This document shows positions 11,210 through 22,489 of a stretch of DNA of 64,000 nt, in pieces. The notes beneath the pieces are model-generated. The model did not search any database. It saw nothing but the letters and a program-made list of their open reading frames with translations, and was not told the DNA's origin. Numbering within the stretch: position 1 is the first letter of the stretch; each line of letters starts with the position of its first letter. The DNA is from Agriotes lineatus (taxonomy: Eukaryota; Arthropoda; Insecta; Coleoptera; Elateridae): assembly GCA_940337035.1 (NCBI GenBank), contig OW679195.1:177478015-177542014 (forward strand), in the 5' to 3' direction. The translations under genes were made by a program, and so were the position numbers.

Positions 11210-11700
11210 ACTTCGCTAGTCCAGAAGACGAATGACAACCACCTTTCGAGATTTCTTCAGATCTTCATGTTTCAGGGTTTCTAGATGACGAAAAACAGGT
11301 TTTCTCAATTCCGTCCGTCTGTCTGTCTGTCTGTTTGTTGGCGGTATAACTTAAAAACTATTTGTTGGAAGAGGACGATATTTTGCATGCATATTATATG
11401 TCTACCTGACATAAAACCGAGAACATTTCGGAGAAATATATACAGGGTGAGCACTTTAAAAATAAAATGTTTACTTTTGATTAATCTGATAAATACATAC
11501 AAGTAATAATTTGCACATAGCTCAGGCTTTATCATTGGCGAAAATGTAACCTAACAGATACAGGGTAAACATCACAAATTGCACAGAATAGCATGATGCT
11601 TTATAACGCAGCAGAAACTCATCCACTCAAGCACGCCCGTGGCGCAGTTATTCTAGCGGCGGAGCGCGGAGTGCAGAGTGCGAATTCCAGCGGACTACAT
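11210..11700 (+). repeat. Family A copy A4 with tRNA-like middle
   Basis: Head-side block CGAGATTTCTTCAGATCTTC, a CGTCTGTCTGTCTGTCTG tract near 11315-11335, TTGCATGCATATTATATGTC, ATACAGGGTGAGCAC, GCACATAGCTCAGGC. Near 11630-11690 lies a tRNA-like piece (GTGGCGCAGTTATTCTAGCG as box A region; GTGCGAATTCC as degenerate box B). It is cut there by the next copy. Confidence 0.75.
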
Positions 11701-11975
11701 TTTTACTTTCCTCGTCTAAAAAGCGAAGGATTTTTTGTTTGCAAATGAGACCTAACAGATACAGCGTAAACATCACAAATGGGACAGAATAGTATGGTCC
11801 GCTATAACACATCAGAAACTCGTCCAATTCAAACACGCCCTTGGCTCAGTTATCCTAGCGGCGAATAAGAAAATTGCTCGAAATATTCGAATCCCGCGGA
11901 ATATATGTTTTTATTTGCAAATTGATCAAATTCGTGCGAGGAAAGTTCCGTGTAAACCCCTTTACAGATTCTTGC
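11701..11975 (+). repeat. Family A copy A5, middle deleted
   Basis: Starts with a new head (TTTTACTTTCCTCGTCTAAA), jumps directly to GAGACCTAACAGATACAG, and carries its own tRNA-like segment at 11830-11895 (CTTGGCTCAGTTATCCTAGC; box B ATTCGAATCCCGC). It ends in the family tail GAGGAAAGTTCCGTGTAAAC CCC near 11970. A4 and A5 are therefore two direct, partly nested copies. Confidence 0.75.
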
Positions 11976-14290
11976 CAATGGTAACTATTGTAACGTAGGT
12001 ATTCGTGCGGGTATTGTCAGCTATAATTTACCAATTACAACCCGAAAGTGCGTTGTTTAGAATTATTAGTATCTCTTGAAGGCAACGCACTTGAGGGATA
12101 TAATATGTCAAAATTATAAGGATTTATCAATGACCGCGGTGAATTAGGGAAGATAAGTTCTTAAATAAATTAATAATTTTTGCCGAAGCGAGGATCCATT
12201 TTTCTGACAAATTCTTTTATACTTCATTACTTACTTGTCATGAGATACTACTGAATTTTAATTATGTAGTTTCCATCGTGATTGAAAATCACCCTAGGGT
12301 CGTTTCCACTTCAAGTGTGATCTGATTTGTCAAATTTACGCACGTGATCGAAAATAATCCAATTGGATTGGTTTACAATATATGTAAGAACTTATCAGTT
12401 AAATAATTCCAAGGGAGTTTTGCTTGTCTTGCCGCTTTAATGCTTAACGTGGTAGAAAAATTAAAGTTGGATATCAAACGATTGGTCTATTTGATATGAG
12501 TCGTTTAAACATTAAATAGTGAATATTGTACATAAATAGGTTTATCTATTTTCGTGGCTTACTTTTCTCATGAATTTGAGTTGGGAGATGAAGCTCATTT
12601 CCGCACTAGTAAGAAAAGTAATTACCTTTTTCCACTAAAAGAAATGTAAATATCACAAATAAGATTTTTTAAATATTTTTTCAAAAATAGATCGTCTACG
12701 TGACGCGTGGGAAAACGCATGTTTTTTTCCCACTTCTATCATACATTGCTATTTAGGTAATTTACCTATATTCGAAATTATAATTATATATTTCGAATTT
12801 GATCAATATCGTAATAAAAAAGAGCTACAGCTACAGTAGCTTTGCAAAATAAGCTTATTCCATTTGCTTATTGCAATAATGTCTAAAGTAGGTACTTGCA
12901 GGTTTATCGCCCAAAATAATAACTCATTGCGAACACAAACATTTTTAAAGCAGATTATTATGATCTCAAATTTGGGTCTATTTTTTCAAATCTCGATAAA
13001 TTATTTCAAGGAAACTAACTTTTTCTTGCTCGTTCGATAGATCTAACTTTTCTCTTACATATGGAAGAATTCGGTGCTATTTAAATGTTTAGGTGTGCGA
13101 TTTCTATAAGAATACGATTTTGAAAAAGCCATTAATAATAATTTCCACTGAAACAATACGACAGACATAAAAGAAACTGTTGTAAAATTTATCACAAAAA
13201 TATTTTTGTTACATGTTACGCTAATGTAAACGTGGACTATAAAAGAATAATAACCTGTTTCTTATTTAACGTCTGGAAGTATTAACGTTAAAAAATTTAA
13301 CAATATTGTTAACATTTACAACGGATATCATTTAGATATTTCAAGGCATAGGTACTATTTACTTACAATAAAAACTACTGTGGCATTAACACATATTTAT
13401 ATTTAATACAAAATTTGCAAACTTTTAAATTATTGCATCTTAACGAACGTCATGTGAAGACAAAATAGAAATAAATTTAAAACTAAACGTTGAAGAATAA
13501 ATATTTTAGCAATAAATCCCATTAATAGTCCTTGACCTATTTTTTTCAAATAATAGTCAATTATATTTAACTTTGTCTAACAAGCTACAACAATAATGGC
13601 CACAGCAGAAATATCTTTATTTAATTTATTACTCGATTATGTTATATGTCTAATAAAGACAACAGAAAGCAAAGCAGTGATGATTTCTTTTATATTAAAA
13701 TCGTAAAATGCAATTTAGTAATAAAAATAATGTTTACATATTTCAATTGTATCAGGTAATAATAATCCTAAAAAATACAAAATTTTTTTTTTAATATTTG
13801 TAGTATTTTACATGAAATGGAAATACTTAAATAAACTTTTTCATTGAAGTATTTTTTCAAGCAATGCTAGTACTTTAGGCGATAAATTTTATTTAATATA
13901 AATTAACAACATTCACATATTTGTTGACAGTAGTGCAAAATAATATAATTGTTGTAACACTCTAGCATATTTTATAAGTATTTCTCCCATTCTAATAACC
14001 TAATTTCCCCAGTTGTTGCTAATTCATATTCGTTTCACATACCTGTCATATATGTTAAGTAACGTAAAAATAAAAAACTCACCTGGAAAAAATAAGGAAC
14101 TCCATAATTATCTACTTAAAATATCACGATTTAAAAAAATGCCAGTTCGCTCCAATCCATTCATTTGCCTGTCAGTATTGGCGATAAGAGTTCCCACATT
14201 TACATATTTAATCAAACAAACTTGGCTCCCACGTAAACAGCAAATTAAGTTTACACCGAATCGTCTGCGTTAATTAAAACGAGTCTATCG
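11976..14290. other. AT-rich, apparently low-copy DNA
   Basis: No family seen elsewhere in the window recurs here, and no coding frame is convincing. It may be single-copy intergenic or intronic DNA. Confidence 0.35.
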
Positions 14291-14645
14291 TCGCATATTA
14301 GCGATACGAGCGGATGAGTGGTAGGATTAGTTTTCGTGTGTGTCGCACCGTGGTCTACGGAAGACTAGATTTCTAGGCGCCATTGCTAAACAATCTTCTA
14401 GATCTTCCACCCAATCTTAGCAGTTAATCTAGGATCGAACTTCTGAGCTAGCCGGAAGATCGCAGCTTTGTCATACAATTCGCCAATCAATCAGCAAGTG
14501 TTCGTGCCTTCAATGTGCTGGAAATGAGACTGTAATTAAAGAAAAAGCCGATTTGCGTGTGGTGGGTGGATGTAAAGATATCGAAGTGTTTTATGAATCC
14601 CGATTAGGAAAAAATATTCGTTTATCAAGTTAAATCTGCCTCTGA
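14290..14645. other. Locally GC-richer block, possible promoter or 5' exon
   Basis: Composition changes from AT-rich to mixed with several CpGs (ATCGTCGCATATTAGCGA; GTCGCACCGTGG). There is a potential splice donor (GGTGGATGTAAAG) near 14570. No coding frame or TATA box is clear. The call rests on composition only. Confidence 0.2.
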
Positions 14646-15139
14646 TTATTATTGTACAAGAGAGATTTTAAAGCAAGGCGTTCTAAACTCAAAATAATTA
14701 TTTACACCACGCGTACAAATTAAGCACGCTAACACGAGTTGTCTATAAGATTTTTTTAAATTTCATTTATTATTCAAATCCAAGCCTATTTTGTAAAGAA
14801 TTTTATTTGCCTTCATTTTAGTCAAATGCGTTGGTCAGTCCTGGTAACTAAGGAAACATCTATTTAAAATCGTTTATTCCTAAATTAAAAGCAAAGTGTA
14901 ACTTTTTTCACTGAGTGGAAAAAAGTGGCACTTCACGCACTGAAATTAATTTTAAAAAGCCTACTTTTTTTTATGAAATTTAAAAAAATAATTTTAAAAC
15001 ATCAACAGGTTATATGAAGAATATGAACGACTATTGCAACCAAATAGATTATTATTTCATAAAAACAAATAAGCAGGCACGAAAAACCAATATAGAAATT
15101 AGTCACAACTATTGCTAGAATATATTTACAAATGTATTG

Positions 15140-15215
15140 TAATCTTTAAAAAATCTCATTCCGAAACTTTTTCAGATATTCACGTTTCCAGGTCCCTAGA
15201 TAAAAATCACGCGTG
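15140..15215 (+). repeat. Family A copy A6, head fragment
   Basis: AAATCTCATTCCGAAACTTT and CAGATATTCACGTTTCCAGG match the A head after its first 40 bp. The copy continues only after about 390 bp of other sequence and the mariner insertion. Confidence 0.55.
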
Positions 15216-15593
15216 CAATAAAGTGGCACATTAGCTACTCCTTGTATAAATAACTATTTTTCCGTACTGTAGAGAAATGTATTATATTCCTAAATACAAA
15301 ATCGTTGAGAAATGTGGTAGTTTTCTGCATAGCAACACTTTTTTAAATGGCAACGGCAAATCATTTAGAAAAGTGGCATTTTTCTACATAGCAGCACTTT
15401 TATGCATGGCAATCTATAGTTTAATGTTTAAATACACTATATTTCGCATGATTTTTTATATCAAATTTTTTAGGCATTTTACGTGAAAAAATAACATGTG
15501 CAACACCGGAGGAAAATTGTTTTCCGACTTCGCCTCTATTAAAAAACTGACGCCTTACACGGAAAAACTACACTTTTCTCAACTTGTACAATA
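15216..15593. other. Unassigned insertion-like segment between A6 pieces
   Basis: Contains two imperfect direct copies of a block with CATAGCAACACTTTT / CATAGCAGCACTTTT and AAAAGTGGCA motifs. Similar AAGTGGCAC words occur near 14930, and AAAGTGCCAC near 55750. Probably a short non-autonomous element; its ends were not resolved. Confidence 0.3.
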
Positions 15594-16873
15594 CGAGGGT
15601 TGCGCTGAAAATTGTTAGTTATTAAAGGACCGTTGCATTTTTTAACAAAAAATCTTTATTGTTTTTCAAAATCTTCCCCATTCAGACTAATACACTTTTT
15701 AAAACATTCGGAAAATTCATTTTCTGAAAGGTCCTCAAAAATTCTTTGAAATTCTGTAACTGTTGCATCTGCACTGGAAAATCTTTTACCTCGCATCATT
15801 TTTTTAACAGTTGGAAACAAACAAAGTCGCACGGCGCCAGATCTGGGCTCTACGGAAGATGAGTTACCAATTGAACTCCCGAATCTTTCAAAAAATCCAA
15901 TGTTCTGGCAGCAGTGTGGGAGGATGCGTTGTCATGATGGACTAAGATGTTACGCAAATCGGTCCTTTGGCGACCTGTCTGTAATTTTCCAAACATCTGT
16001 GGTAAAGCCACTTCGCAGAGCCATTCAGAATTAGCAGTTCTACGATCTTCAAGTGGAATAACAGCAACAGGACCACTTCGGCGGAAAAAAACAGCAATCA
16101 TTTTTTTATTGACGCTTCTGCCACGAATTACTTTTGTGGGCAAGTTTTCATGTTCGAATACTCAAATACTAGACTGCTGTTTAGTTTCATGGTCGTAACT
16201 GTATACCCAAGATTCTTCACCTGTTACAATGTATGCCACTTGCTTGGAAGCTCCTCCGTCAAATTTTTGCAACATAAAATAATTTACACCAGCCTACTCG
16301 ATCCTGTTTTTGTCTTTCTGAGAGCAAATGCGGTACCCAACGGCTTGCTAGCTTTCTTACCCCAAGATATTTATGCAAAATGGTATTCACCGCCGAGGAT
16401 CCAATCTTCACTTCCTTCTAAATCTCCCTATAAGTAGTATTTCGATTGGACTAAATCATGCTTGCCACACGATCACCATTTTCTGAACAGGCAGCTTTCG
16501 CAGGTCTTGCTTCGTCTTCTCGCAGCTCTCGCCCTCGTCGAAATTCGCGCAACCATTGACTAACAACGGATAATGAAGAGGCAGCATCGCCAAAAGCTGT
16601 TATCAAATTTTCATGGTTTTGCTGGTATCCTAACTGTCTTTTATAGTCATAGAAAACCATAGCTCTAAAGCAGTTCGCGGAATGCTCATTTTAACCGAAT
16701 TAAAAATGCACAACTACTTAACTTACAAAATTAACTACATTTCACAACGAAATCGGAACGTTTGACAATTGTGGGTAACGAATGTCAACTAATGCGACAT
16801 TCAATTATTGCAATTGTTTCTAACCAATTGAGCTTCCATGGCCTGCTACTAACTATTAACAGAGCATCCCTCG
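15594..16873 (-). mobile_element. Full-length decayed mariner (DD34D) transposon
   Basis: Flanked by TA on both sides (15592-15593 and 16874-16875). Terminal inverted repeats start CGAGGGTTGCGCTGAAAATT at the left and, inverted, CGAGGGATGCTCTGTTAATA at the right. Length 1280 bp is normal for mariner. It carries one minus-strand transposase pseudogene. It inserted into a family A copy: A sequence resumes right after the right TA. Confidence 0.93.
15656..16689 (-). pseudogene. Mariner transposase pseudogene
   Basis: Begins MSIPRTAL-like at 16689 and ends TAA at 15656-15658. Recognisable parts are an N-terminal helix-turn-helix region with WLREFRRGRELREDE, the linker WVPHLL-type segment, SWVYSYDHETKQQS, KKMIAVFFRRSGPVA, VHHDNASSHTAARTLDFL and DLAPCDF. 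The second and third catalytic acids (HHD and PCD) are 34 residues apart, the mariner DD34D signature. The first site reads TGEES (codon 16216-16218) where the family has TGDES. Several stops and at least one frameshift break the frame. Confidence 0.93.
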
Positions 16874-16875
16874 TA

Positions 16876-17010
16876 TACTATTTCTCAATTTCGTCTGTCT
16901 ATTGACGGTATTGCTCAAAAAGTATTTGTTGGAGGAAGATATTTTGCATGCGAGTTATATATCTACCTGGCACGAAACCGAATATACTTTCGGGCAAATA
17001 TATAGGATGT
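16876..17010 (+). repeat. Family A copy A6, middle fragment
   Basis: Resumes immediately after the mariner: CTCAATTTCGTCTGTCTATT, TATTTGTTGGAGGAAGATAT, TGCATGCGAGTTATATATC and CCGAATATACTTTCGGGC. It stops near 17010 where foreign sequence starts. Confidence 0.7.
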
Positions 17011-17222
17011 TTGTAAATCGGTATACAGCTCGTAACTACGTTAATAATAGAGATATCATAGTTTTTGGTTTAAATGCCACTATAGAACCTACAAATTAGC
17101 ATAAACCAATTTCAATCAAGGCCTCCTATTTCTAGGTACTGATATAAAGCGTTTGTTTCTTAAATGGAACACCCCGTATATTTTTAGTATTTTAGAAATC
17201 AACGCTAAAATTGCTTTATAAC

Positions 17223-17650
17223 AGTAAGCTTAAACTAAGACTTTGACATGACGTAAGCAAAATCACTAACGATCGAACAAGAAATGCAAAACAAATTCCA
17301 CTTATACATAAAAATTCTTCACAACCGAATTATCACACGAAACGTGCTAAAACAATTGAAAGCTATGGTTTTTAAATGGAACAATATGAGTTTCATTAAA
17401 CAATTGAAAACAATAATAAAAGAATTTTTCAACGATGTACCATATTCGCCATTTTGTTTAAAACTAGCTTTTAACAAATCTAAATTTGTTTAAATATAAT
17501 TATTCTATTTAAAAAAAGAGCTTCCAATTGTTTTAGTACGTGTGGTGCTATAATTATTCCATGAGGAAATTTTAGAGCAAATTGGATTTTGTTTTGCATT
17601 TCTTGTTCTTGTTAGCGATTTTGCGTAAGTCATAGACTGATTCAGCAACA
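17223..17650. mobile_element. Foldback element inside copy A6
   Basis: Two pairs of inverted arms: 17229-17300 (TAAGCAAAATCACTAACG, GAAATGCAAAACAAA) against 17575-17645, and 17329-17365 (CGTGCTAAAACAATTGAAAG) against 17520-17560. The arms are diverged. The outer limits are not exact; the family A sequence on either side stops near 17010 and restarts near 17735, so the full insertion may be about 720 bp. Confidence 0.6.
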
Positions 17651-17734
17651 TTTTTTTTTTTTTAAATAGTAAGTTCCGACATATTTGGTTAAATATGGTG
17701 GCACAAACAATTATATGGCTGATTTCAAATAAAA

Positions 17735-17920
17735 GTAATATTTTGTACATAGCTCAGGTTTTTATCCATGACTAAAATAGGCGTATTTTGGACCCAACAG
17801 ATACAGGGTGAACACCTGTAAAATTAAACCTTTTTCTTTTGATTTTCAGAATTTTCTGTTCAAAACTTTCACTTACGAGGAAAGTTCCGTGTAAAGCTCT
17901 TTACATTTTGTTTAGTTATT
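17735..17920 (+). repeat. Family A copy A6, rear fragment
   Basis: AAAAGTAATATTTTGTACAT, AGCTCAGGTTTTTATCCATG, CCCAACAGATACAGGGTGAA, then a direct jump to the tail GAGGAAAGTTCCGTGTAAAG. The tRNA-like middle is missing here. Confidence 0.7.
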
Positions 17921-18279
17921 GTAAATACTAAAACTATCAAATGATGTTTATTATTTTAATGTCATTATTTGAAAACTTTTGTTAAAAGTACATTTTAGCA
18001 TCAATATTGTACAGACACAATTATCATGATAATAATTACAATTTTGAAAAGTATTGTTAATACTGTTAAATTTACTTGCCCTATGAACGGCTTTAAAAAA
18101 TTGTCTGAACTCTGGCAGTATAATGAATGTATACAGCGTGGGCCTAAAATGTGTAGTATAAATTAAAGGACGTATTAAAAATCACAAAACAAAAAAGAAT
18201 TATTCTCCAAAGCTTCGGTATCAAAATGCAAGCTCCCAATGCAAAATTTCAATTTAAGTGGTTTTACATTAAGTCAAAA

Positions 18280-18830
18280 CACCGTAGGTGGTTATGGGTC
18301 AAAACGACATTTACGCCAACGCGCCAGCTCATAGCGGTATCTATGAAAGCCACGAAAAAACTAGACGGGTATCGCGTGCGATATCTCTCAAAATCGAGAA
18401 TGTAACTTACATAGCATCACTGCCCAGCCCATAACAAGAGGTGCCGACTAGACTCAGTGAAGCGAGGGGTGGCCTAACACGAGATAACAGAAGGGCAACG
18501 GCCTAATAAACGGTAAACAAATCTAAATAAATTGAGCGCCACCACAGTCCCATCACGATAAACGAGAAAGCACAGGTAAGCTCACTGAGGAGCCGGGAAA
18601 CAAGTGAATCTACCTGTCAACTATACACTCGGCAGAAACCCAAAGGCTAAACGGGGTAGAGTATGGGTGCAACTTTGAGACTTCTGGAAGCCGGCAGCCG
18701 GAGCGCATGAACCTACCTTGACGCTCACTGGATCGTCCAGGGTCCGCTTTACATGAATCTTACACTAGCCGCCAATCGAACGACGACACTGCAGATGGCT
18801 TACACTGAAAACAACATACAACACAAAGAA
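18280..18830. other. GC-richer block of unknown nature
   Basis: Composition differs from the surrounding AT-rich DNA (CACGAAAAAACTAGACGGGT; GAAGCGAGGGGTGGCC). No ORF, TIR or tRNA-like sequence was recognised. It may be part of an older, unrecognised retroelement or a non-coding exon. Confidence 0.3.
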
Positions 18831-18984
18831 AAATGCAGCGGAGACGTTTGACAAGTGAGTCTATTGTCTTTCAAACACACATACGGTACACAAATGGAGT
18901 ACATAAACAAGGTACACAAATAGGTTACTTAAAGACGGTGCACCAATAATGGTTAGTAAGCAAGAGGTGGCAGAAATGGGGGAT

Positions 18985-19090
18985 GTTAACACAACAACTA
19001 ATAATTTAGCGCCCGTTCATGCTTAGCGACAATAACTCTAGCGCAAAGAAAATGCGTTGGCAGAAGGCCCTGTATATAGTGCAATGGTCT
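18985..19090 (+). repeat. Dispersed copy of the 20.8-kb tandem unit
   Basis: Shares CATGCTTAGCGACAATAA, TAGCGCAAAGAAAATG and GTTGGCAGAAGGCCCTGTAT with the units at 20828-21040. Confidence 0.65.
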
Positions 19091-20827
19091 TAGGCCCTAC
19101 GGCTCTGCTCTGATTGCAGTACAGTTTGAAAATTAAGTCACTAATAACAGAGTTGGGGTGTTTTATCTAGCTGCAATGCTAAGTTTAAATGTCAATCAGT
19201 AAATGCATTGAAAAAGAGATGCTTGTATTAAAATAAATGAAGGAACGCAAAGGGGCAAACATTGTTTTTGTCACAGGGTTGAAGTCAAATTAATTAATTA
19301 TTAGGTTTGGGCAGAATGAATAACCAAACCAAATGAAATAAATAATCACAAAAAGGTTTGCTATGGGCAGGTCATTGAAGCTAATTAGGTACAATTTGTG
19401 AACAATCTTAAAAGATATAAGCCAGAAAAATAATAATGTTGCAACGAGCAATTAAGAAGGCAGGCATAAAGGCATAAAATAGCAATTGTGAGAAGCAGAC
19501 ATGACATGATAAAACAAGGGGAAAAGCAAACAGCAACACAGGAGGAAAAACGAGTGAAAAGAAAACAGTTGGACATCGAAAAACATTTATGCAGGAAGTG
19601 AACTCTTAAAACTAATCAGTGCAATTGCAAAGAGACATTTTGATTATTAAAACTGTAGACAATATTTTAGATATAAGAAATTTTTAAACTTAATAATTTG
19701 TAAGAAAATTTAATTTAAAAAGTAACTGATTTGAACTTGGTTAATTTCCGTTTTTATAGTTATTAGATTAGCATTTGTTTATAAAGAACATGAGGAGATA
19801 ACAATTGAATAAATTATAAAATTGACATGCAGTTCTGTGCTCCCTTATAATTAAAGTTTTTACATAATAGAATACCATTTTACCAAAAAAAAAAAATACC
19901 ATTGTGTTGAGCAAGTGTCAGAGCTTCTTTGAGAGTGTGGGTAGCTATTTCCCCAACAAAAAAATAAATTTTTACAAGAAGCACTTCCGAGGCCGCTCGC
20001 CAGCGATCCAGTTCGAGATTTAAACTTTCGATTCGGGGCAAAATAAGGTTTCTGAACCCGGGATTTCGACTGCAGCGCACCAGGGAGGACGGGACCGTAT
20101 AGCAGCAACAGCACCGGAGAAGACTATTGCAGCGGCAGATTACATTTGGAGCACCTTTCCGAGGGTTGTAGCGCACCATCTCAAATCTCAAGGTACAGTT
20201 TTTAACTAAAAGTAACGGCGTTAGCTTCTGGAAATTTGTACGACTACGAGAGCAAACCTTACTGAACAAGATCCAAGTGTATTAAAGTAGCCAACGAAGG
20301 CGCATTTCAAATTATTAACCAGAGTCCAGTTGTGAGGTTAGGTGAAAATTAAAAATTGCTAAAATTCGAAAGGCGTTGCTTCTGACGTCATAAGACAAAT
20401 TAATTCCTAAAACAAATGAGATTTGTAACCGCCAAAGCACTACAATTTAAATAAAATACCTGTTCGTATGTTCACAAATTTGAATTTTAAAGTCAACAAC
20501 GCTTACTGCCAGATTCAAACTACTTTGTGTAATTTGACAGCAGCGTATACATTTGCGACTGCGTATTTAGAAATAATTTGGGCGCACAGTGGCGTACCAC
20601 ATTAAGGTAACATTTTACAAATTATCAGGAACTCACCCCTTTTGAATGGAGTTGATTGTCTACCGAGCTAGCGTTATGAGAATAAAATTGCAGGTAAATA
20701 AAATAGAAAAGAGGGCATAATACTTTTTATTTTGAGTAAATAAAATTAAAATTTCAATACCAAGCTAGATTATTTTAATCAGTTTAACTCTTACATTAAA
20801 ATACATAAAAAGGGGGTTGTTAGATCA
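19091..20827. other. Mixed intergenic DNA, no gene assigned
   Basis: Mostly AT-rich. A GC-richer island at 19980-20270 contains a 129-codon minus-strand frame (19880-20269), but two other frames overlap it, no domain is recognisable and it reads into a poly-T tract, so I do not call a gene. Confidence 0.35.
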
Positions 20828-21040
20828 AACCATCTCAATAGCAATGGTGCTCGCACTGTTTAATGCACAAAGGGGGTGATACAACAAATGTTGAATTAGC
20901 GCACACTCATGCTTAGCGACAATAAATTTAGCGCAAAGAAAATGTGTTGGCAGAAAACCTTGTATATCAATGGTGCTCGCACTGTTTAATGCACAAAGGG
21001 GGTAACACAACAAATGTTAATTTAGTTCACACTCATGCTA
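20828..21040 (+). repeat. Tandem duplication of a ~137-bp unit
   Basis: The segment GGTGCTCGCACTGTTTAATG followed by CACAAAGGGGGT and ACAACAAATGTT appears at about 20841 and again at about 20971. A third, related copy of the second half lies at 18985. The unit contains CTTGTATAT, a decayed form of the CCCTGTATAT end common to many elements here. Confidence 0.75.
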
Positions 21041-21049
21041 GAGTTCCTA

Positions 21050-21289
21050 TACCGGGTGTCCACAGGAGTACGCACCATAGAGATAAGATAATGCTAATAG
21101 AATATAAATATCAACCAGTGCTATGACCACCGTCCCTTTTCTTGTACCATTTATAACAATATTGTTTCATACAGTGGCGAGTCAGAAGCCAGAAAACAAC
21201 GTTTTAGCGTGCCGGCGATTCCAGCGTTAGCCGATCTTTCTATTCTATTTGGTTATCCCTATGGTGCGTATTCCTGTGGACACACGGTA
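21050..21289. mobile_element. 240-bp TIR MITE with TA target
   Basis: Inverted ends of about 38 bp: TACCGGGTGTCCACAGGAGT at the left and its counterpart at the right (GTATTCCTGTGGACACACGG), followed inward by ACGCACCATAGRGATAA. TA flanks both sides (21048-21049 and 21290-21291), as for Tc1/mariner-type elements. No coding capacity. Confidence 0.88.
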
Positions 21290-21780
21290 TAATACAAGAG
21301 TTGAGAGAACGCAAATGTCAGCGGCCATTACTGTTCCAAAAATAAATGATAGCATACAAGGCCAGAGTTATCTTTCTTAGAATGTGTCACCTATGAATTT
21401 AATTACTTGTCACTTTGACAACATCGAAAAGGGGTTAATTTAAAGCGTTTATGAAAACTACAGTGGTAGGTATCTACTATGGATCTTATATAAGTAATCT
21501 TTGATAAAGAGGTGAGACAACGTAAACAAAGTAGGTGCAGCGTTGGATTTTAGTTTTCATTTGCCACCCAGACGCACCTTTTCCCACCGAGTCTGGTTCT
21601 ACTTGTGAGTGTTCAGTTTATATTTTCGAACTAGTCTGCTCTTTGCAGACAATTTGTGTCAGTGGATACGTAAAAAGCCCCGTTCGAATCTACTTTTGAA
21701 GCGAAAAATGCAACAACCCGTATTTCAAAAACTGTAGAAAAATAATTATTTAGGTAACTAATTTTGAAGTAAATTTCATA

Positions 21781-22354
21781 TACAGGGTGTTTCGGGAGGA
21801 AATGGCAATATTTCAAGGACATGTCTAGGAAGCCAAAATAAGCAAAATAAGCTCATATGTTCATGTCGGATTTTTATTTGTTTCAGAAATACTTTGACTA
21901 ATTGTAATTTAAAAACTAAAGAAAAATTCAATACAAAACTAATAAAACAAAATAAAAAATACACAAATTGCATTAATTCACAACAAATTTTCAAAAAAAA
22001 ACCCGCCCACTTCGATACACTTATTTGCGCATTTATAAATTGAACTAGTAGCGAGTTTTAGTAAACGATGATTTGCTCTAATGAACGCTGCAGCATTAGT
22101 TCAATTTATAAAGGCGCAAATAAATGTATCGAAGTGGGAGATGATGTTTTCAAAAATTTGTTGTGAATTAATACAATTTGTGTATTTTTTGTTTTGTTTT
22201 ATTAGTTTTGTAATGAATTTTTCTTTAGTTTTTAAATTACAATTAATCAACGTATCTCTGAAACAAATAAAAATCGGACTTGAACATATGAGCTTATTTT
22301 GGCTTCCTAGACATGTTCTTAAAATATTGCCATTTTTTCCCGAAACACCCTGTA
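21781..22354. mobile_element. 574-bp foldback element with TA target
   Basis: Ends TACAGGGTGTTTCGGGAGGA and, inverted, TACAGGGTGTTTCGGGAAAA, flanked by TA at 21779-21780 and 22355-22356. The arms run about 250 bp each, with matching blocks AAAATTTGTTGTGAATTAAT and CATGTCTAGGAAGCCAAAAT, leaving a loop near 22045-22085. Frames of 90-137 codons inside it arise from the two arms and are not genes. Confidence 0.9.
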
Positions 22355-22489
22355 TATACTTACAACTTTGCAAAATAGGCTATTTAAAGAACTATTGTCG
22401 GGTAGAAATGGAACCCATATTAATATATTTGCATCAATCAGTGTTAGACCTTGTTACGGTATTAAAACAACTTTACGACACCCACCCAA

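Noticed and set aside
11285..11506. 73-codon frame, with similar frames at 6604, 31651 and 45301
   Set aside because: These are readings of the TCTGTC tract and neighbouring modules of family A; reading frames are not preserved between copies.
14890..14945. Short palindrome AAGTGTAAC...GTGGCACTT as a terminator or regulatory site
   Set aside because: Short, isolated and resembling fragments of repeats seen at 15205 and 55750; no gene next to it.
19880..20269. 129-codon minus-strand frame
   Set aside because: Reads into a poly-T run, overlaps other open frames in a GC-richer island, no recognised domain.
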